A stretch of 64,000 bases of DNA from positions 3,132,001 through 3,196,000 of the forward strand of contig JAWRVZ010000041.1 in NCBI GenBank assembly GCA_037043235.1. The letters are read 5' to 3'. This DNA comes from Rhodeus uyekii. Taxonomy: Eukaryota; Chordata; Actinopteri; Cypriniformes; Acheilognathidae. Position numbers and translations under genes: made by a program. The notes under the pieces are model-generated. The model was not told the origin of the DNA. It worked only from the letters and a program-made list of their open reading frames with translations, and searched no databases. Positions 38,301 to 49,725 of the stretch are shown here, in pieces; position 1 is the first letter of the stretch; every line of letters begins with the position of its first letter.

Positions 38301-38539
38301 AAGTTCAGCTCAACCTTTATTATACAATATAATACAAATGTATTATATATTATTTCTTAACTATTAAAATGTAAAAATATATCTTGTTTCTTTACCAAAT
38401 CAAGGTCAGTGTAGTCATCACAGAAATCCAACTTTAAGATGGTAATTTTGTTATCATGTGACATAACTTTGTAGTAATAAACAGAGAGGAGACCAGCCGA
38501 AACATTTGGTGATTTTCAAATGGCTATATCCTGGTAAGA

Positions 38540-38780
38540 CTGTATATCTCGGCTGCCACATCATCAAGCACCGCCGAAGGCTACATGAATTTGAAGGATC
38601 CTTAGAAGGCAGGCTTAGTTTTCATGTCTTTCATTCAGCTGCTTTTGAAGAATGCATCAAGTGTATTCTTTGCGCCCTTCAGTCACCCACAATCCTTTGC
38701 ACACATTCCAATGGACCTTTTTCACAGACTGTGATGACACATTTTAACATCAGCATTGTAAGCATTGTACAAATTTAAAC
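38540..38780. repeat. probable DNA-transposon remnant
   Basis: The sequence 'aatggacctttttcacagac' with 'tgtgatgacacattttaac', preceded by 'gcaccgccgaaggctacatg', is a combination I associate with a dispersed fish DNA transposon. I cannot assign the family or exact ends. The 90-codon open frame it contains (38506-38778) is probably incidental. Confidence 0.35.
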
Positions 38781-39639
38781 CAAATTTTGATTTACATTTA
38801 GAACACTAATTTGTATTTTATTACCTTTGTATAAATAAATAAAAAACGATTTAATGCTGCTATGAGGGTGATTCTAACTGCGGCGTGACTGTAAAATTGA
38901 CATCGTTATCAATCTCTCTCTATATATTTTTTTTCTCTCTGTTTTGAAAGTTGTGGAAACACTATTGTAGTATTTTTCTTTAGCTATTTCAGAAAATGGG
39001 AAAATAATGTTTTCAGAGATGAAGGCATACATATTATCTTTTGTTTTGGTGTAAATGAATCACTTAACACTGCCAGTAATGTAAACCACTGGGAGCTTAT
39101 AAAACTTTTCATCCAAATTATTGTGAAAACCAAAAGCATTTCATTACTTTTAATAAAGTACATTGAAAAGCTGTAATTAAAGAGTCATACAAAAAATAGC
39201 AAACACACAAATAATATTACACAAGATTTACTATATAATTCACAAATATATTGTAATATACATGAATATCTAATAAATTGTTTCTGTCATTAACTTTCCC
39301 TATCAGTCCTCTTCTATATCTATTTACCTCAGGCAAAGTAACAAACCCCGTGATGTCCAATTCCAAGATAGTGCTTTTGCTCCAAAAGCTAAAAACAAGA
39401 CAACCTTTTTTTCTTTAAAATGGTTTTATTAATCGTGTTTGTTTTTTGTGTTTTTTTTATCAAAGTGGGAATTGGTTTACTGAATAATGTAAACTTCACT
39501 GACTGTTTTTCCACTTTAAGGTCTCTCCAACGCTGGAAAGCTTTCATATATTAATGAGGGTGCTACCACTTGCCTGATCCTAAATCTTCTTTTTAAAGTT
39601 ATATTCCCCTGGCCTTTTCCTCATTTGTATTTTCTCTGC

Positions 39640-39840
39640 CATCTCCCTCTTTCTAAAGACCTTCTGCTAACATCTGTCTTGTGCACTGAGCTCTTTCTCA
39701 TCCCCCATCATGAGTGTATATGCCCCTTACTGCTGATTGGCTACAACTGTATTTCGGTCCCGATCCACTTTTCAACACCGCTTTTCAAAAATCGCTCCTG
39801 TACCTTTAATTGTGCCGTACCACCAGTGGCATGACGAGGT
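39640..39840. repeat. probable interspersed repeat fragment
   Basis: 'ctgattggctacaactgtat' and 'ttttcaaaaatcgctcctgt' resemble a moderately common fish repeat. There is no coding capacity and the boundaries are uncertain. Confidence 0.3.
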
Positions 39841-42001
39841 TCACCCGAAAGTTCAAAGTTGTTATATTAGTTTTTTTGATAATTGATACAGATATTGTAG
39901 GTATTTAACCACTGAAGGTAATGTGTGTTATCCTGTCCAGTGTTGAATACAAATGTCTGCTTTTCTACCTCACCCTCATTATCCTTTCTTTGTTTCATCA
40001 TATTGTCCTTTCAGGAAACAATTCCCTTAGTAAAAACTGTGATTTGATTTTTCTAGATGTCGTTGTCTCCATTAACAAAAAACATTCACAAGATTTAGCT
40101 CGCAGGTAACAGATAAGCTTAAAATTAAACCATTTGTTTATTGTCTTTGGAGAGATGTTGTGGTGCTAAGTAAAGGAAAGGAAAGATGGCGAGAGGCTAT
40201 TACCATATTTTATTAACACTAGAAAATGGCTTTACTTCTAAGTTGACTTCCTGCTTGGCTGGTTCGGATTCCTGAGAGAGAAACTCAGAGGACTTAAGAT
40301 TCCCTCAGTACAAATAATAAAGTGGGTCTCAGCCCATTATCCCAAATGCCCTGTTCTTTATGTGTCCTCTTGAGAGTGATGCAGATGAGAGGAAATCCAG
40401 AGGGTGTGCATAATAGCAACTGAACTTGCCTTGGCCTTTACGAGTTTGGCGGCGTGTCATCACATGCTGCATAGTCATATCTCTGGAGTCGGTAATTTTT
40501 AAAGGCAAGACAAATGCCATGGATAAGAAAAACTCCAAAAAAAGTTAGAGTTGGGATTTGTCCATTAAGAAGGCTTTTTTTTAGACCTTGAGCACTGTAC
40601 GGTTTTCTGCAAGGATGCAGCGGTAGGGTTTTCACATGATACTGAGGCTTTGTTTGCCTTTTTTGATTCTCCATTATATAAAACTATGAGATAATATGCA
40701 CTTGTGGTAGTTTATTGCGTTTATGACCATTTATTCTGCAAACATTTAGTGTGCAACTTATGTTATTCATTTGTTTCTTAGTAAATTGTAACACAGTCTC
40801 ACCTTTCCTTAAGTAATCAGTATATGAAAATGCAATTGAAAATATCGATTTTTTTCATGCACTTTCTGTGGTATTAAAATGAAATTCCTGGAGAATGAAT
40901 TTGGATAACAGCTGAATTTGGATTAGCATACTAATCCTTCTGCCATGTGTATAACTTATGAATACTAGTACTAGTAGTATGCTATTTGAATTCAGTCGCA
41001 GAAGCTAGTGGCTGGCTAAATATCGAGGAAATAGTAACCTGATTTTAAAGAGGCTTTACAGTATTAAGAGTGTAATTTAGGTCAGGTCACTTTAGGAATT
41101 ATTTCATATCCAGGATCAAATTACACTTAATGTAGTTTGCATATAATGCCATTGTTTATATTTAGAATTTCTGAGATAAAAACAAATTGACAAAGTGTGC
41201 CTATTATTTTCTTTCTTTGAGTATGAGTAATGAGAAGGATCATATGTAGCTTCGTCTCAGACGCCCAGAAGACCGTTGTCCCTCGTGTTGACAGACAAGT
41301 ATTGATGACACTTTAGTCCCTAGCTTTACTTTTTTGGAAGGATCAGCAAGAGAAGACCAGTTTTCGCTTAGACAGGCATCAAAAGAAATTTATCTGCAGC
41401 ATTTCCTTGTGTTATGCTTTAAATATGGATTGTGTTACCTGTTTATCATCGTTAAACATTACTAGACATATAAAATGCATTCTGTCGCTATCAATGTGTT
41501 TTACCATTGGACAGACTGTAAGCAGTCTTGTTTACGCAAGACAACGTCTCATGATTCACTCCATCACTTTTGCCATTTTTGGCACTGCTAGATCTGCAGA
41601 AGCGTTAGTTAGGAGTCAAGTGAGTTTTGAAAGAAAATTTACAAAAGAAAATGAACCTGGGGTATTTTGCATGCCATAGTCAGCATAATTGAAGTCGTAA
41701 TTATAGTTACGTTTAACGTAAAAATTGTTGTCAAATGTAAAATAACACTGGATTTTCTTCACTGTTAATAGATTAAACGGGTAAGTTCTTACAAATAAAG
41801 TTAATTTAAAAAAAGTTATTTAATTTATTTAGTTATTATACTTGTAAAACCTGTGAGAATTAATAAAATAATGCACAATACCCATGCCAAAATTCAGACT
41901 CTATATGTTGTTGATTTAAAAGCAGTACTAAGGTATTAGATTGCGGTACCAAACTAAAGCTAAAATTGTGGTATCGAGCCATCCGTGTTACAATGAATAT
42001 G
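39841..42001. other. presumed intronic DNA, no exon seen
   Basis: No gene recognised. A spaced palindrome GGATTA-gcatac-TAATCC lies at 40920-40937. The frames at 40329-40674 (minus) and 41407-41679 show no domain. Confidence 0.4.
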
Positions 42002-42337
42002 TGTGACACAGACGGAGATGCGTGTGCGATGCGTAGAAACGCAGGAGACGCGGAGGTCCAACAGAAAACACTTCTATAAACGAAAACAGAAATGGCACTA
42101 AACAGTGCAAAACTCGGAGTACATGGAGACACAGAAGGAAACATCCACACACAGCGAATCAACATAGAAACAGTTCAACAATCGACAAAGACAAGGGAGA
42201 ACATGAGGGTTTAAATAGACAGGTTAATGGGGAGCACCTGACACGACTAACAAGAGGGAATGGTTGACGTGACAGTTGACGGAAACACAAAAGGATCATA
42301 CAGGAGGAAAGTGACGAGACACGACATGACTGTGACA
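42002..42337 (-). repeat. LTR-like dispersed repeat, copy 3 (minus)
   Basis: On the minus strand the unit starts TGTCACAGTCATG and ends near 'cgtctgtgtcaca'. It shares 'ggcactaaacagtgcaaaac' (plus strand) with copy 2, which has 'ggcactttagtgcaaaacc'. It is shorter than copies 1, 2 and 4 and the polyadenylation signal has decayed. Confidence 0.5.
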
Positions 42338-43361
42338 ATGTGATGAACACATTGAAAATGTATTGAATAATTGAAAGGAGGCATTAGGAACAGAGATACA
42401 TCCCACTTCTCTTCCTTTAACAATTTTTGTGGAGTTTTTTGGAATAATAGTTACCCTATTACAAAGACGCAGATAACAAAACAAAAATTAATTCTCTCTC
42501 TGGCTCAGGGATTTTTGATCTTTGTTACACATGTCGCTGTTTTGCTTCCTGGGGAAGCAGATTATTAAGGGAAGAGGGAGTGAAAGAGATGAAAACATTC
42601 TAATCCACATATTAACGTTAGGCTGGATGGACCAGGGCGGAGGAAGGGGAGAGAGAACGTTTGGGGCCGCACATACAGGAGATTATTCCCATCATGCCTT
42701 CTGACTAGGAGTGTTCCTAACACAATAGCTTTATGTGTTCTCTGGGGTTGCACTCCAGCAGGATACTCTCATATGAGAAGCTACTGGATAAATAGGCTAA
42801 ATGTGATTAAAGGTGAAACAAATATACTTCCTGCCAGCTTTCCTGCCAACATTATAATATGATAATACTATGACAGTGATGAAAATGATGTCAAAAACAA
42901 TGTTGTGCTGTAAACAATTACTGTGCAATATAATAGTCCTGGCAGTAGTCTACACTGGTTCCGTTTTTCATTTCATTTCATTAATGACATGTATTTTACA
43001 AATACCGCCATACCGATCAGTAGCTGAAACAATCTACTAAATGGCCACAAGGAGCGCTATGTAGAATGTTGAGAGGTGACCTCTATTAACTGCATAGTCT
43101 TGTTACTAATGGTTATAAATTTTTAACACAATAAATAACCTACATACCTAACTCACTTTAACATGATAAATGTCATGTAGAGCCCTATGGTTTCTGCAAT
43201 GTGGAAACAGTAGACAGAGTCACGGAATCATGACACAAATAAACTAATTCTTGTATAAAGCGCATTGTCTTAGAACTTTTTGATGAATAAATCAAAAATA
43301 GGCCTGGGCCAACGAGTGCTACTGTTGAATCTGAAGTCTGCATGTTCTATCGAAGCACGCA
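42338..43361. other. presumed intronic DNA, no exon seen
   Basis: No gene or complete repeat recognised between the two LTR-like copies. Confidence 0.4.
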
Positions 43362-43833
43362 TGACACTTGTGGATACGAGCGTGTGCGATGCGAAGACTG
43401 ACAAAGAGAGCAGGTTTCCAACTTAAAGTTCCACTTTTATTAAATCAAAACAAAAACACTTTAAATAACAAAACAAATAAGCACACTTGTGCATAAACTG
43501 AACTTAAACAAAACACTGGAAACTTAGCAGACCGGGACCACAGACACAAGACAGCATCCACATGTGACAGCGTCGGCATTACGTCGGCATTACTACAAGG
43601 CAGTGTCACAAAGACAACATCAACAACTGACAAAGACAAGGGAAATGCAAGACGGTTAAATACACAAGGGAATGACGAACACCTGGGAAGACTAACGATG
43701 AATGTGATGAACAAGACAGGTGTAGGAAGGGCACGAAAACACAGATGGGACCCGGAAGTGAAACAACACTTGACATGACACACAGGAAGTTACAATAGAC
43801 CTCACCGACAGGAAGTGCACAGATGACATGACA
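43362..43833 (-). repeat. LTR-like dispersed repeat, copy 4 (minus)
   Basis: The unit shares 'gcgtgtgcgatgcg' with copy 3 and 'acaggaagt' motifs with copy 2. The minus-strand AATAAA is at 43436-43441. The termini read 'tgacac' on the left and near 'gacatgaca' on the right (plus strand). Long minus-strand frames inside it are composition artefacts. Confidence 0.5.
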
Positions 43834-44849
43834 AACAGGACTATGGGTAACAGTATGAGAACACTCCACATCAACATCATATCCAGAGAGATACTCTGAG
43901 AGTTTACTTCATAAACATTTTACAATTTCATTCAAGAAAAACTATCACCATATAATTTAAAGTGCCTGTACACAGCCACTTAAAGGTCTTCAGGACAACC
44001 CATCAAAATAACAGTTTGATCTAACTTGGAACAGAAAGGTAATTACCATTACACAGTAGTGTACTTCAAGTAGTAAAAATAGTAGTAATAATAATACAAT
44101 TCAAACATTATTTTTAAGGATAATTAAAATTTTCATTTGATTACCTTTTAAAGGGTAAGCTAAATAATAATAAAAAAAATTATTTTATATATATATATAT
44201 ATTTTCATAAATCGAATTTGATTTCCTCCAAGTTTAACCAATCCTGACAGTAAAGTAAGCCACTATAAACTTTTATTTTTATTGCAGCAGGACAGTAGAG
44301 TATAGGTCTGTGTTGATGTTTACCATAGAAAAGCTTGCCTCACACTTTCTGATAAATATGCATGGTCACACACCCCTCTTGATAGCTGTAAATAATATAT
44401 GGAATAGTACGTGTTTGCACAGCTTTGATAAAATCCAGTACGACTTCAGCGCTGCCAGCCGTAATCCTTTCTTTGAGAAAGAAAATAACAACAAATGCAA
44501 GGCAATGCAATGAGCAATCAACACAAGACTTGAGTGTTTTCCCAGTGCTATTCTAATGCAGAGCAGGCACTCTAGATTTGGGTTAGGAACAGTGTGAGTC
44601 AGATGCTTGAGGCTTATCTGTTCGTTGTGGGACATGGCATAATTCTGGATGAAGGAGGCAGCTCATAGGTCACCGACCTAGATACAGGACATACGGTATA
44701 AAGAGTTTGATTAACTAATTGTCCCAAAATTAACAAAGCAAATGAACCATTCTTAATTAACCGTTTAAAAGTCAGTTTCCAGAAGGAAGAACCAGATGAT
44801 TAAACTGGATGAATTAATCGAGTTTTAATAACAGAACAGCTCAGGTTCA
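43834..44849. other. presumed intronic DNA, no exon seen
   Basis: A (TA)n tract lies at about 44186-44204. No gene recognised. Confidence 0.4.
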
Positions 44850-44945
44850 GGATTAAAGGGATAATTCATCTAAAACTTTCTTTATTTACTCATATCCTCA
44901 TATCATTCCAAAACTGTATGCTATTATTTATTTATTTTTTAAATT
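44850..44945. repeat. fish hairpin-type MITE, copy 4 (left arm only)
   Basis: 'aaagggataattcatctaaa' followed by 'tttactcatatcctcatatc' and 'attccaaaactgtatgc' matches the left arm of the hairpin MITE. No complementary right arm follows. Confidence 0.55.
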
Positions 44946-46659
44946 CAGTGAATTTTTCTCCTTCCAATTTTTTTTAGATAAATTGTTCCTATAATTTCGA
45001 GATGGAGTTTTTAAGGTTTTTATTCAGCCGTTATCAATAATGGATGATATTGGAACAGGTCATTAATAATTTAGTACAACAAATCGCTTTGTGGTGAAAT
45101 GGAGGATTACATTTATTATCTTGCACACCCTGTAAAACCAAGACACCCTTTAAAAATAGGCATAATAGACATGGCGCGGTAGTCTGTAAGTGAAGCCGCA
45201 GGAGTCACGTGATGATATAAAAGTTTATTAACTTTTGTTAGTAAAAGTTGCATTTCTTTGTTTAATACAGGTGAACTACGTTAAGCGTTTGTTTTAAAGT
45301 AAGGGGAAAATCCAAAAATTTTATTTACTTGTGTTACAATGTGAGTTAGTTAGTAAAAGTTCGATGTGTTTAATATGAGTGAATTTTCCATTTTTTGTTG
45401 TAAATAATAATAATGAACTACTATTTTTAATTTTCAAAGTAATAGGAAAACCAAAGGCCTTTCATTTCTATGTTAAAATATGGCTATACCATATCACCAG
45501 TCTAATTCATTTTCTTAATAAAAGTTATATGTGTAACAAGCTAATTTATACTATTTGTACATTTTTATAACATTAATTTTGTTCCAAGCAAAGGAAAAGC
45601 TCTAATGTAAAGATCAAAATAAATTCTTCAGGTCCAAAACATCTACAAAATATTTTCCTGTAAAATATGCCGTGTTACCGTGTTGTCACAAGGCTATTAA
45701 TTAAACAAACACAATTTGTATGTCCTTAGTCAAAGCACAATTTCCAGTACAAACACAACTGCAGTTTGCACGGCGACAGCACGTAAAAATGAACTCATTA
45801 ACTCATTACCTTCACTGATGAGTGTGCGACAATCATAAGACAATTGTTGCTTGTTTTCATTATGGTTTAGGCTACTTGCTTTCATGTTTGAAAAGAATTT
45901 TAATAAATAGACCAATTAATAACATTAATTTTATTTCTTTTTTTGTTAAAACGTTTTGTTTTCATTTATTTTCCAGCACCCCTACCTCCTCCTACCTCAA
46001 CCACCAAAATGTGTTATCTTTTGCATCTTTTTGCACTTGGATGCTTAATTGACAAAGCTTTAAACACGTTCCAACTGATAAACTAATAAACCCATATAGA
46101 GATAATCTGAATTTGGACTCCAGCCAGCTGACATTTATTAGTTTGTGGTGTAAGTGGAGCTGCTATTTATTATTGTTGTTGTATTTATTTCAATTGAGTT
46201 TTTTTTTTAAGTTATCGAACATCTGTTTGAGAGCTGTGGTACACATCTGTCATCTGATCCAAAAGCATCTTCTGTCTCCTCTCTCTTGAGTATTCCAGAT
46301 ACATTCTGTTAGAAAATTAAGTGAAAACATCAGTTGCTTTTTTTTCTCAGATATGGACATTTCTCAAATAAAATGTCAGACTCCTTTGTTTTGTTTTGAT
46401 AATTATGGATCATAAATTTACACAGTTACGGTACATAATATTTTACAACTTTTTTCCAGTTTTGCATACAATTTCAGTTTGATTGGACATGAGTCATGAC
46501 ACACATGAAATATTCTGCTCTTAAGTAATTTTTACATTACAGTAATTGTTATATGTTTTCTCAGTTATGTATATCTCAGTTATGCATGTTGTAGGAAAAT
46601 AACTACAGTAAAACAGTAATAAGAAAACAAAAAAATACTCAATTGGTTGCATTTGTACA
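44946..46659. other. presumed intronic DNA, no exon seen
   Basis: Very AT-rich. No gene or complete repeat recognised. Confidence 0.4.
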
Positions 46660-46990
46660 CTTTAAAAAAAAGTACACTGTAAGTTAAACTACTGACAGTC
46701 GCCAGCATTCTAATTCTATGGTATGAATACTGTGGAATCGCTTTATAGCTTATTACCGTAAAAACTTTTTTTTCCAGTATTTGTTTTATTTTACACTAAA
46801 ATACTGGCTGCAGAGTAATTAAACTGTATTAATACTGTGAAATTACTTTACAGCCATTTACTGTAAATACATGTTGTACATTTCTGTGATTATTTCAATT
46901 TACAATACACTCTGAGGACACAGCTCTAGGTAATTAAAATCACACTGGAAATTACTACAGTAAAAAGACAGGCAACAGTAATAGACTAAT
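46660..46990. repeat. possible 'tactgtaa'-rich MITE
   Basis: Several partly inverted copies of 'tactgtaa', 'attactgt' and 'ttacagcc' occur, as in a group of fish MITEs built on acagtaaa motifs. Ends are not defined and decay is heavy. Confidence 0.3.
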
Positions 46991-48005
46991 AAAAAGTGAG
47001 CATTTATTTATAAGCCATATCACACAAGATGGACAAATAAATATAGTAAATGCAACGACATCATTTGTAAGAAAAGTGCAGAAAATAATTCAAGCTCTAT
47101 AGCTATACAGTTAAACAAAATAGCATTTTAATGTTTAAAAATCTAAATGGTTTCAGAACAAATTTGATAAGTTTGACATATTTGACTACAAGCACAACAG
47201 CCAAAACCATCAGGCAGAGTGCCACCAAGAAATACACCGTCTGAAAGCTTTTATAAGCACTGAAATTTGGGAATAAATTAAGTTACAGTGATTTTACAGG
47301 ATTTTACCCTCTCCAATTAATGCATTTATAATACTCACTTCACTCTCAAGCGCTATTCTGGCTTGTTCAGTTCCAGTTCCTCATTCAAATGATTTGGATG
47401 TGAGAGAAAGGAATTCCACCAAAAGCTGTGGTCCCATTTTTAAAGAATGAGCTCCTCGCTACAGCCAGTTTCAGAGTTCTCTCTTAAGGGGTTTGGAGCA
47501 CCATAAGTGAAAGACAAACAAGTATGTTTCAGGTGCTGTTTTTTCCAGTTTGAGTTCTTCCCACTCTACAGTCGTCACCGGTCCAGTTTTAAAAGAAACA
47601 GTCACTGCAGTCACTTTAAAATTTCCATCTCCTCTCTTTTTTCTATTTTCCACATATAATCCTGTCATGAGCACCATGAACATGTCAAAACAGTATGTAA
47701 AAACGGTATGTAACTGTTGGCCTATTTTCTTTTATTTGTAGTCATGTTGGAAATGACCATTTCGCTATGGAAATTCTAATGCAATTTTTCAAAATCTAAT
47801 AATTCATACTAATTAATGAGATTTTATTGTTTTGAGACTTTTAGTCTTGTCTGTAACAAGACGAAAAAAGTTAAATATTTACAGAAGCATGAGTAGCAAA
47901 AATAAATAACTATTGTTGTACTAAAAAGAAAGTGGTTTAATTCTATTAAAAAATGAGAGTGCCTATAGTTGAAGGAAAAACCCTGCATGGATCTGACGGA
48001 TTACA
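46991..48005. other. intergenic or intronic DNA left of the DIRS element
   Basis: No gene recognised. The last bases before the element are ggattaca; the element begins with GTT. Confidence 0.4.
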
Positions 48006-48028
48006 GTTCCCTTTCATGGGAACTTCGA

Positions 48029-48178
48029 GCTGCGTCAGAAAACGCTAGGGGAAACCCTTGACGTCAGTCACGTGAAGATGTGTACAACCAATGGGAAATT
48101 TACGCGTGTGAATGCAAGTCGCGGGAAGTGACGTCATGAACAGAGCATAAAAGCGCGCCGGAACCCGGAAGTGACAGC
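48029..48178 (+). promoter_or_regulatory. left inverted terminal repeat with promoter-like motifs
   Basis: This 150-bp repeat contains CCAAT (48088-48092), an E-box CACGTG, a consensus CRE TGACGTCA (48129-48136) and a TATA-like CATAAAAG (48146-48153), in a spacing suited to an RNA polymerase II promoter. The Gag-like ATG is at 48262. The motifs are read from sequence; promoter activity is inferred. Confidence 0.6.
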
Positions 48179-48261
48179 TTTGAGTGTCTTCAGCGTGCGT
48201 GTGTCAGAGAGTTTGTGCTTGCGAGTTTCAAACCACCCTTTGGAACACGTGCGTTGTGATT

Positions 48262-49725
48262 ATGGCGGAACAGGCATTTACACCGTGTGTTTCTCCTTGT
48301 ACCCGTTTCATTACGGGAAAGGACACACACATTCAGTGCGTTGTCTGTCTGGGAGCGGAGCACGCTCGGTCAGCGCTTGAGGGCGGTGATTGTGAGAACT
48401 GCGAGAGGTTCTCATTGCGTACTCTCCGCTCCCGTCTGGCAGTATTTGCGGATACTAACCAGACTCGCGTTCTTCAAGGTTCGGGACCCGCTGCGGCTGA
48501 GGCTCGGCGGCATTCTCAATCTTGGGGATCGCAAATGGATCTCACGGAAGGTTGCGGGGCGGGTGAGCCCGTCTCGCAGTTCGACTGTGTTGATCCCAGT
48601 TCCAGCCGGAGGTTGGAAGCACGCGTTTCAGGCGCGGTTTCTTCCAATCCGACTGGGACTTCGGTGCTATCATTATCCTGCTCTGAGGAGGAGGAGGTGA
48701 TTAGCATCGATCCGGTTGAGGAGGCTTCGCCACCCTCTTCACCGGCGTACGAGGAACTGATCGAGGTTGTGACACGAGCAGTCTCTCGTCTGGACATTGA
48801 TTGGCCGGCAGAGACTAGGAACGCTCGTCCCAGAAAAAGTAAGTTGGATGAGCGTTACCTTCCAGCTCGTGTCGCTCCCCAGCGCCGGGCAATGCCTTTC
48901 TTCCAGGATCTCCATACTGAGGTGTCGAGATCTTGGAAAAAGCCAGCTTCCGATAGGGTGCATACGTCGTCCAGTGCGATGTACGCTACTCTTACCGGAG
49001 CTCATCCTTATGGTTACGGAGGGATGCCGAAGGTGGACGAGGCTCTTGCGGGATACCTTGTGCCCCATTCGGCATCCACTATTAAAGCCCCGGCGCTCCC
49101 CACCAAACCGTTGCGAGTTACATCATCACTGGTGGGAAAAGCATATTCTGCCTCTAGTCAGGCTGCAGCGTGCCTGCACACCACGGCACTGCTGCAGGCC
49201 TACCAAGCAGATTTGCTGGGAGACCTCGATCAAGGTGGCGGTATTGGTCCCGAAGCAGTGGCAGAGCTGCGTCGGGCCATGGATTTGTCTCTCCGAGCCA
49301 CTAGAGAAACGGCCTTCTCTGTCGGTCGCTCAATGGCAGCTCTGGTGGCTACGGAGAGGCATTTATGGCTCAATCTTTCAGCCATAAAAGATAAGGACAA
49401 GTTCGTTTTGTTGGACGCCCCTCTGTCCCCTTCGGGCTTGTTCGGCGACGCCGTAAAAAGCGTTGTCGATAAGTTTCAGGAGGCTGCACGGCAGCAGGTG
49501 GCGTTCAGCAAAGTCCTTCCCCGCCACCCTTCACGTGAGCCCAGTAGCCAAACACGGGCTCACAGTTCCTCGTACAGGGCCTCACAGAAGGAGAGTGTTG
49601 CATCTCGTTTACCTCCCCCTAATAGAGGGAGGTCGGGACAACACTCTCGGGCCCAGCCTTCTGGTAAAAGGATGGATCTGAGGAACATCCTAAATGCCAA
49701 GAAGGCTACCTCTAAGCGTTCCTGA
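48262..49725 (+). CDS. DIRS Gag-like protein (ORF1), 487 aa
   Basis: The chosen ATG starts MAEQAFTPCVSPC, which leads into a Cys-rich segment (C-x2-C, then CVVCLGAEHA, then C-E-N-C) typical of the N-terminus of fish DIRS ORF1 proteins. An earlier in-frame ATG at 48184 would add 26 residues that do not resemble the family. The middle is Ser/Glu-rich and the C-terminus is basic (NAKKATSKRS), suited to RNA binding. The role is presumed to be a nucleocapsid-like coat for the element RNA. It ends at TGA 49723-49725 and overlaps the RT frame by 32 bases. The same frame stays open after the TGA up to the recombinase stop. Confidence 0.85.
   Translation: MAEQAFTPCVSPCTRFITGKDTHIQCVVCLGAEHARSALEGGDCENCERFSLRTLRSRLAVFADTNQTRVLQGSGPAAAEARRHSQSWGSQMDLTEGCGAGEPVSQFDCVDPSSSRRLEARVSGAVSSNPTGTSVLSLSCSEEEEVISIDPVEEASPPSSPAYEELIEVVTRAVSRLDIDWPAETRNARPRKSKLDERYLPARVAPQRRAMPFFQDLHTEVSRSWKKPASDRVHTSSSAMYATLTGAHPYGYGGMPKVDEALAGYLVPHSASTIKAPALPTKPLRVTSSLVGKAYSASSQAAACLHTTALLQAYQADLLGDLDQGGGIGPEAVAELRRAMDLSLRATRETAFSVGRSMAALVATERHLWLNLSAIKDKDKFVLLDAPLSPSGLFGDAVKSVVDKFQEAARQQVAFSKVLPRHPSREPSSQTRAHSSSYRASQKESVASRLPPPNRGRSGQHSRAQPSGKRMDLRNILNAKKATSKRS

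Noticed and set aside
38506..38778. 90-codon frame containing several Cys and His residues
   Set aside because: It lies in a probable transposon remnant and the residue spacing does not form a known zinc finger.
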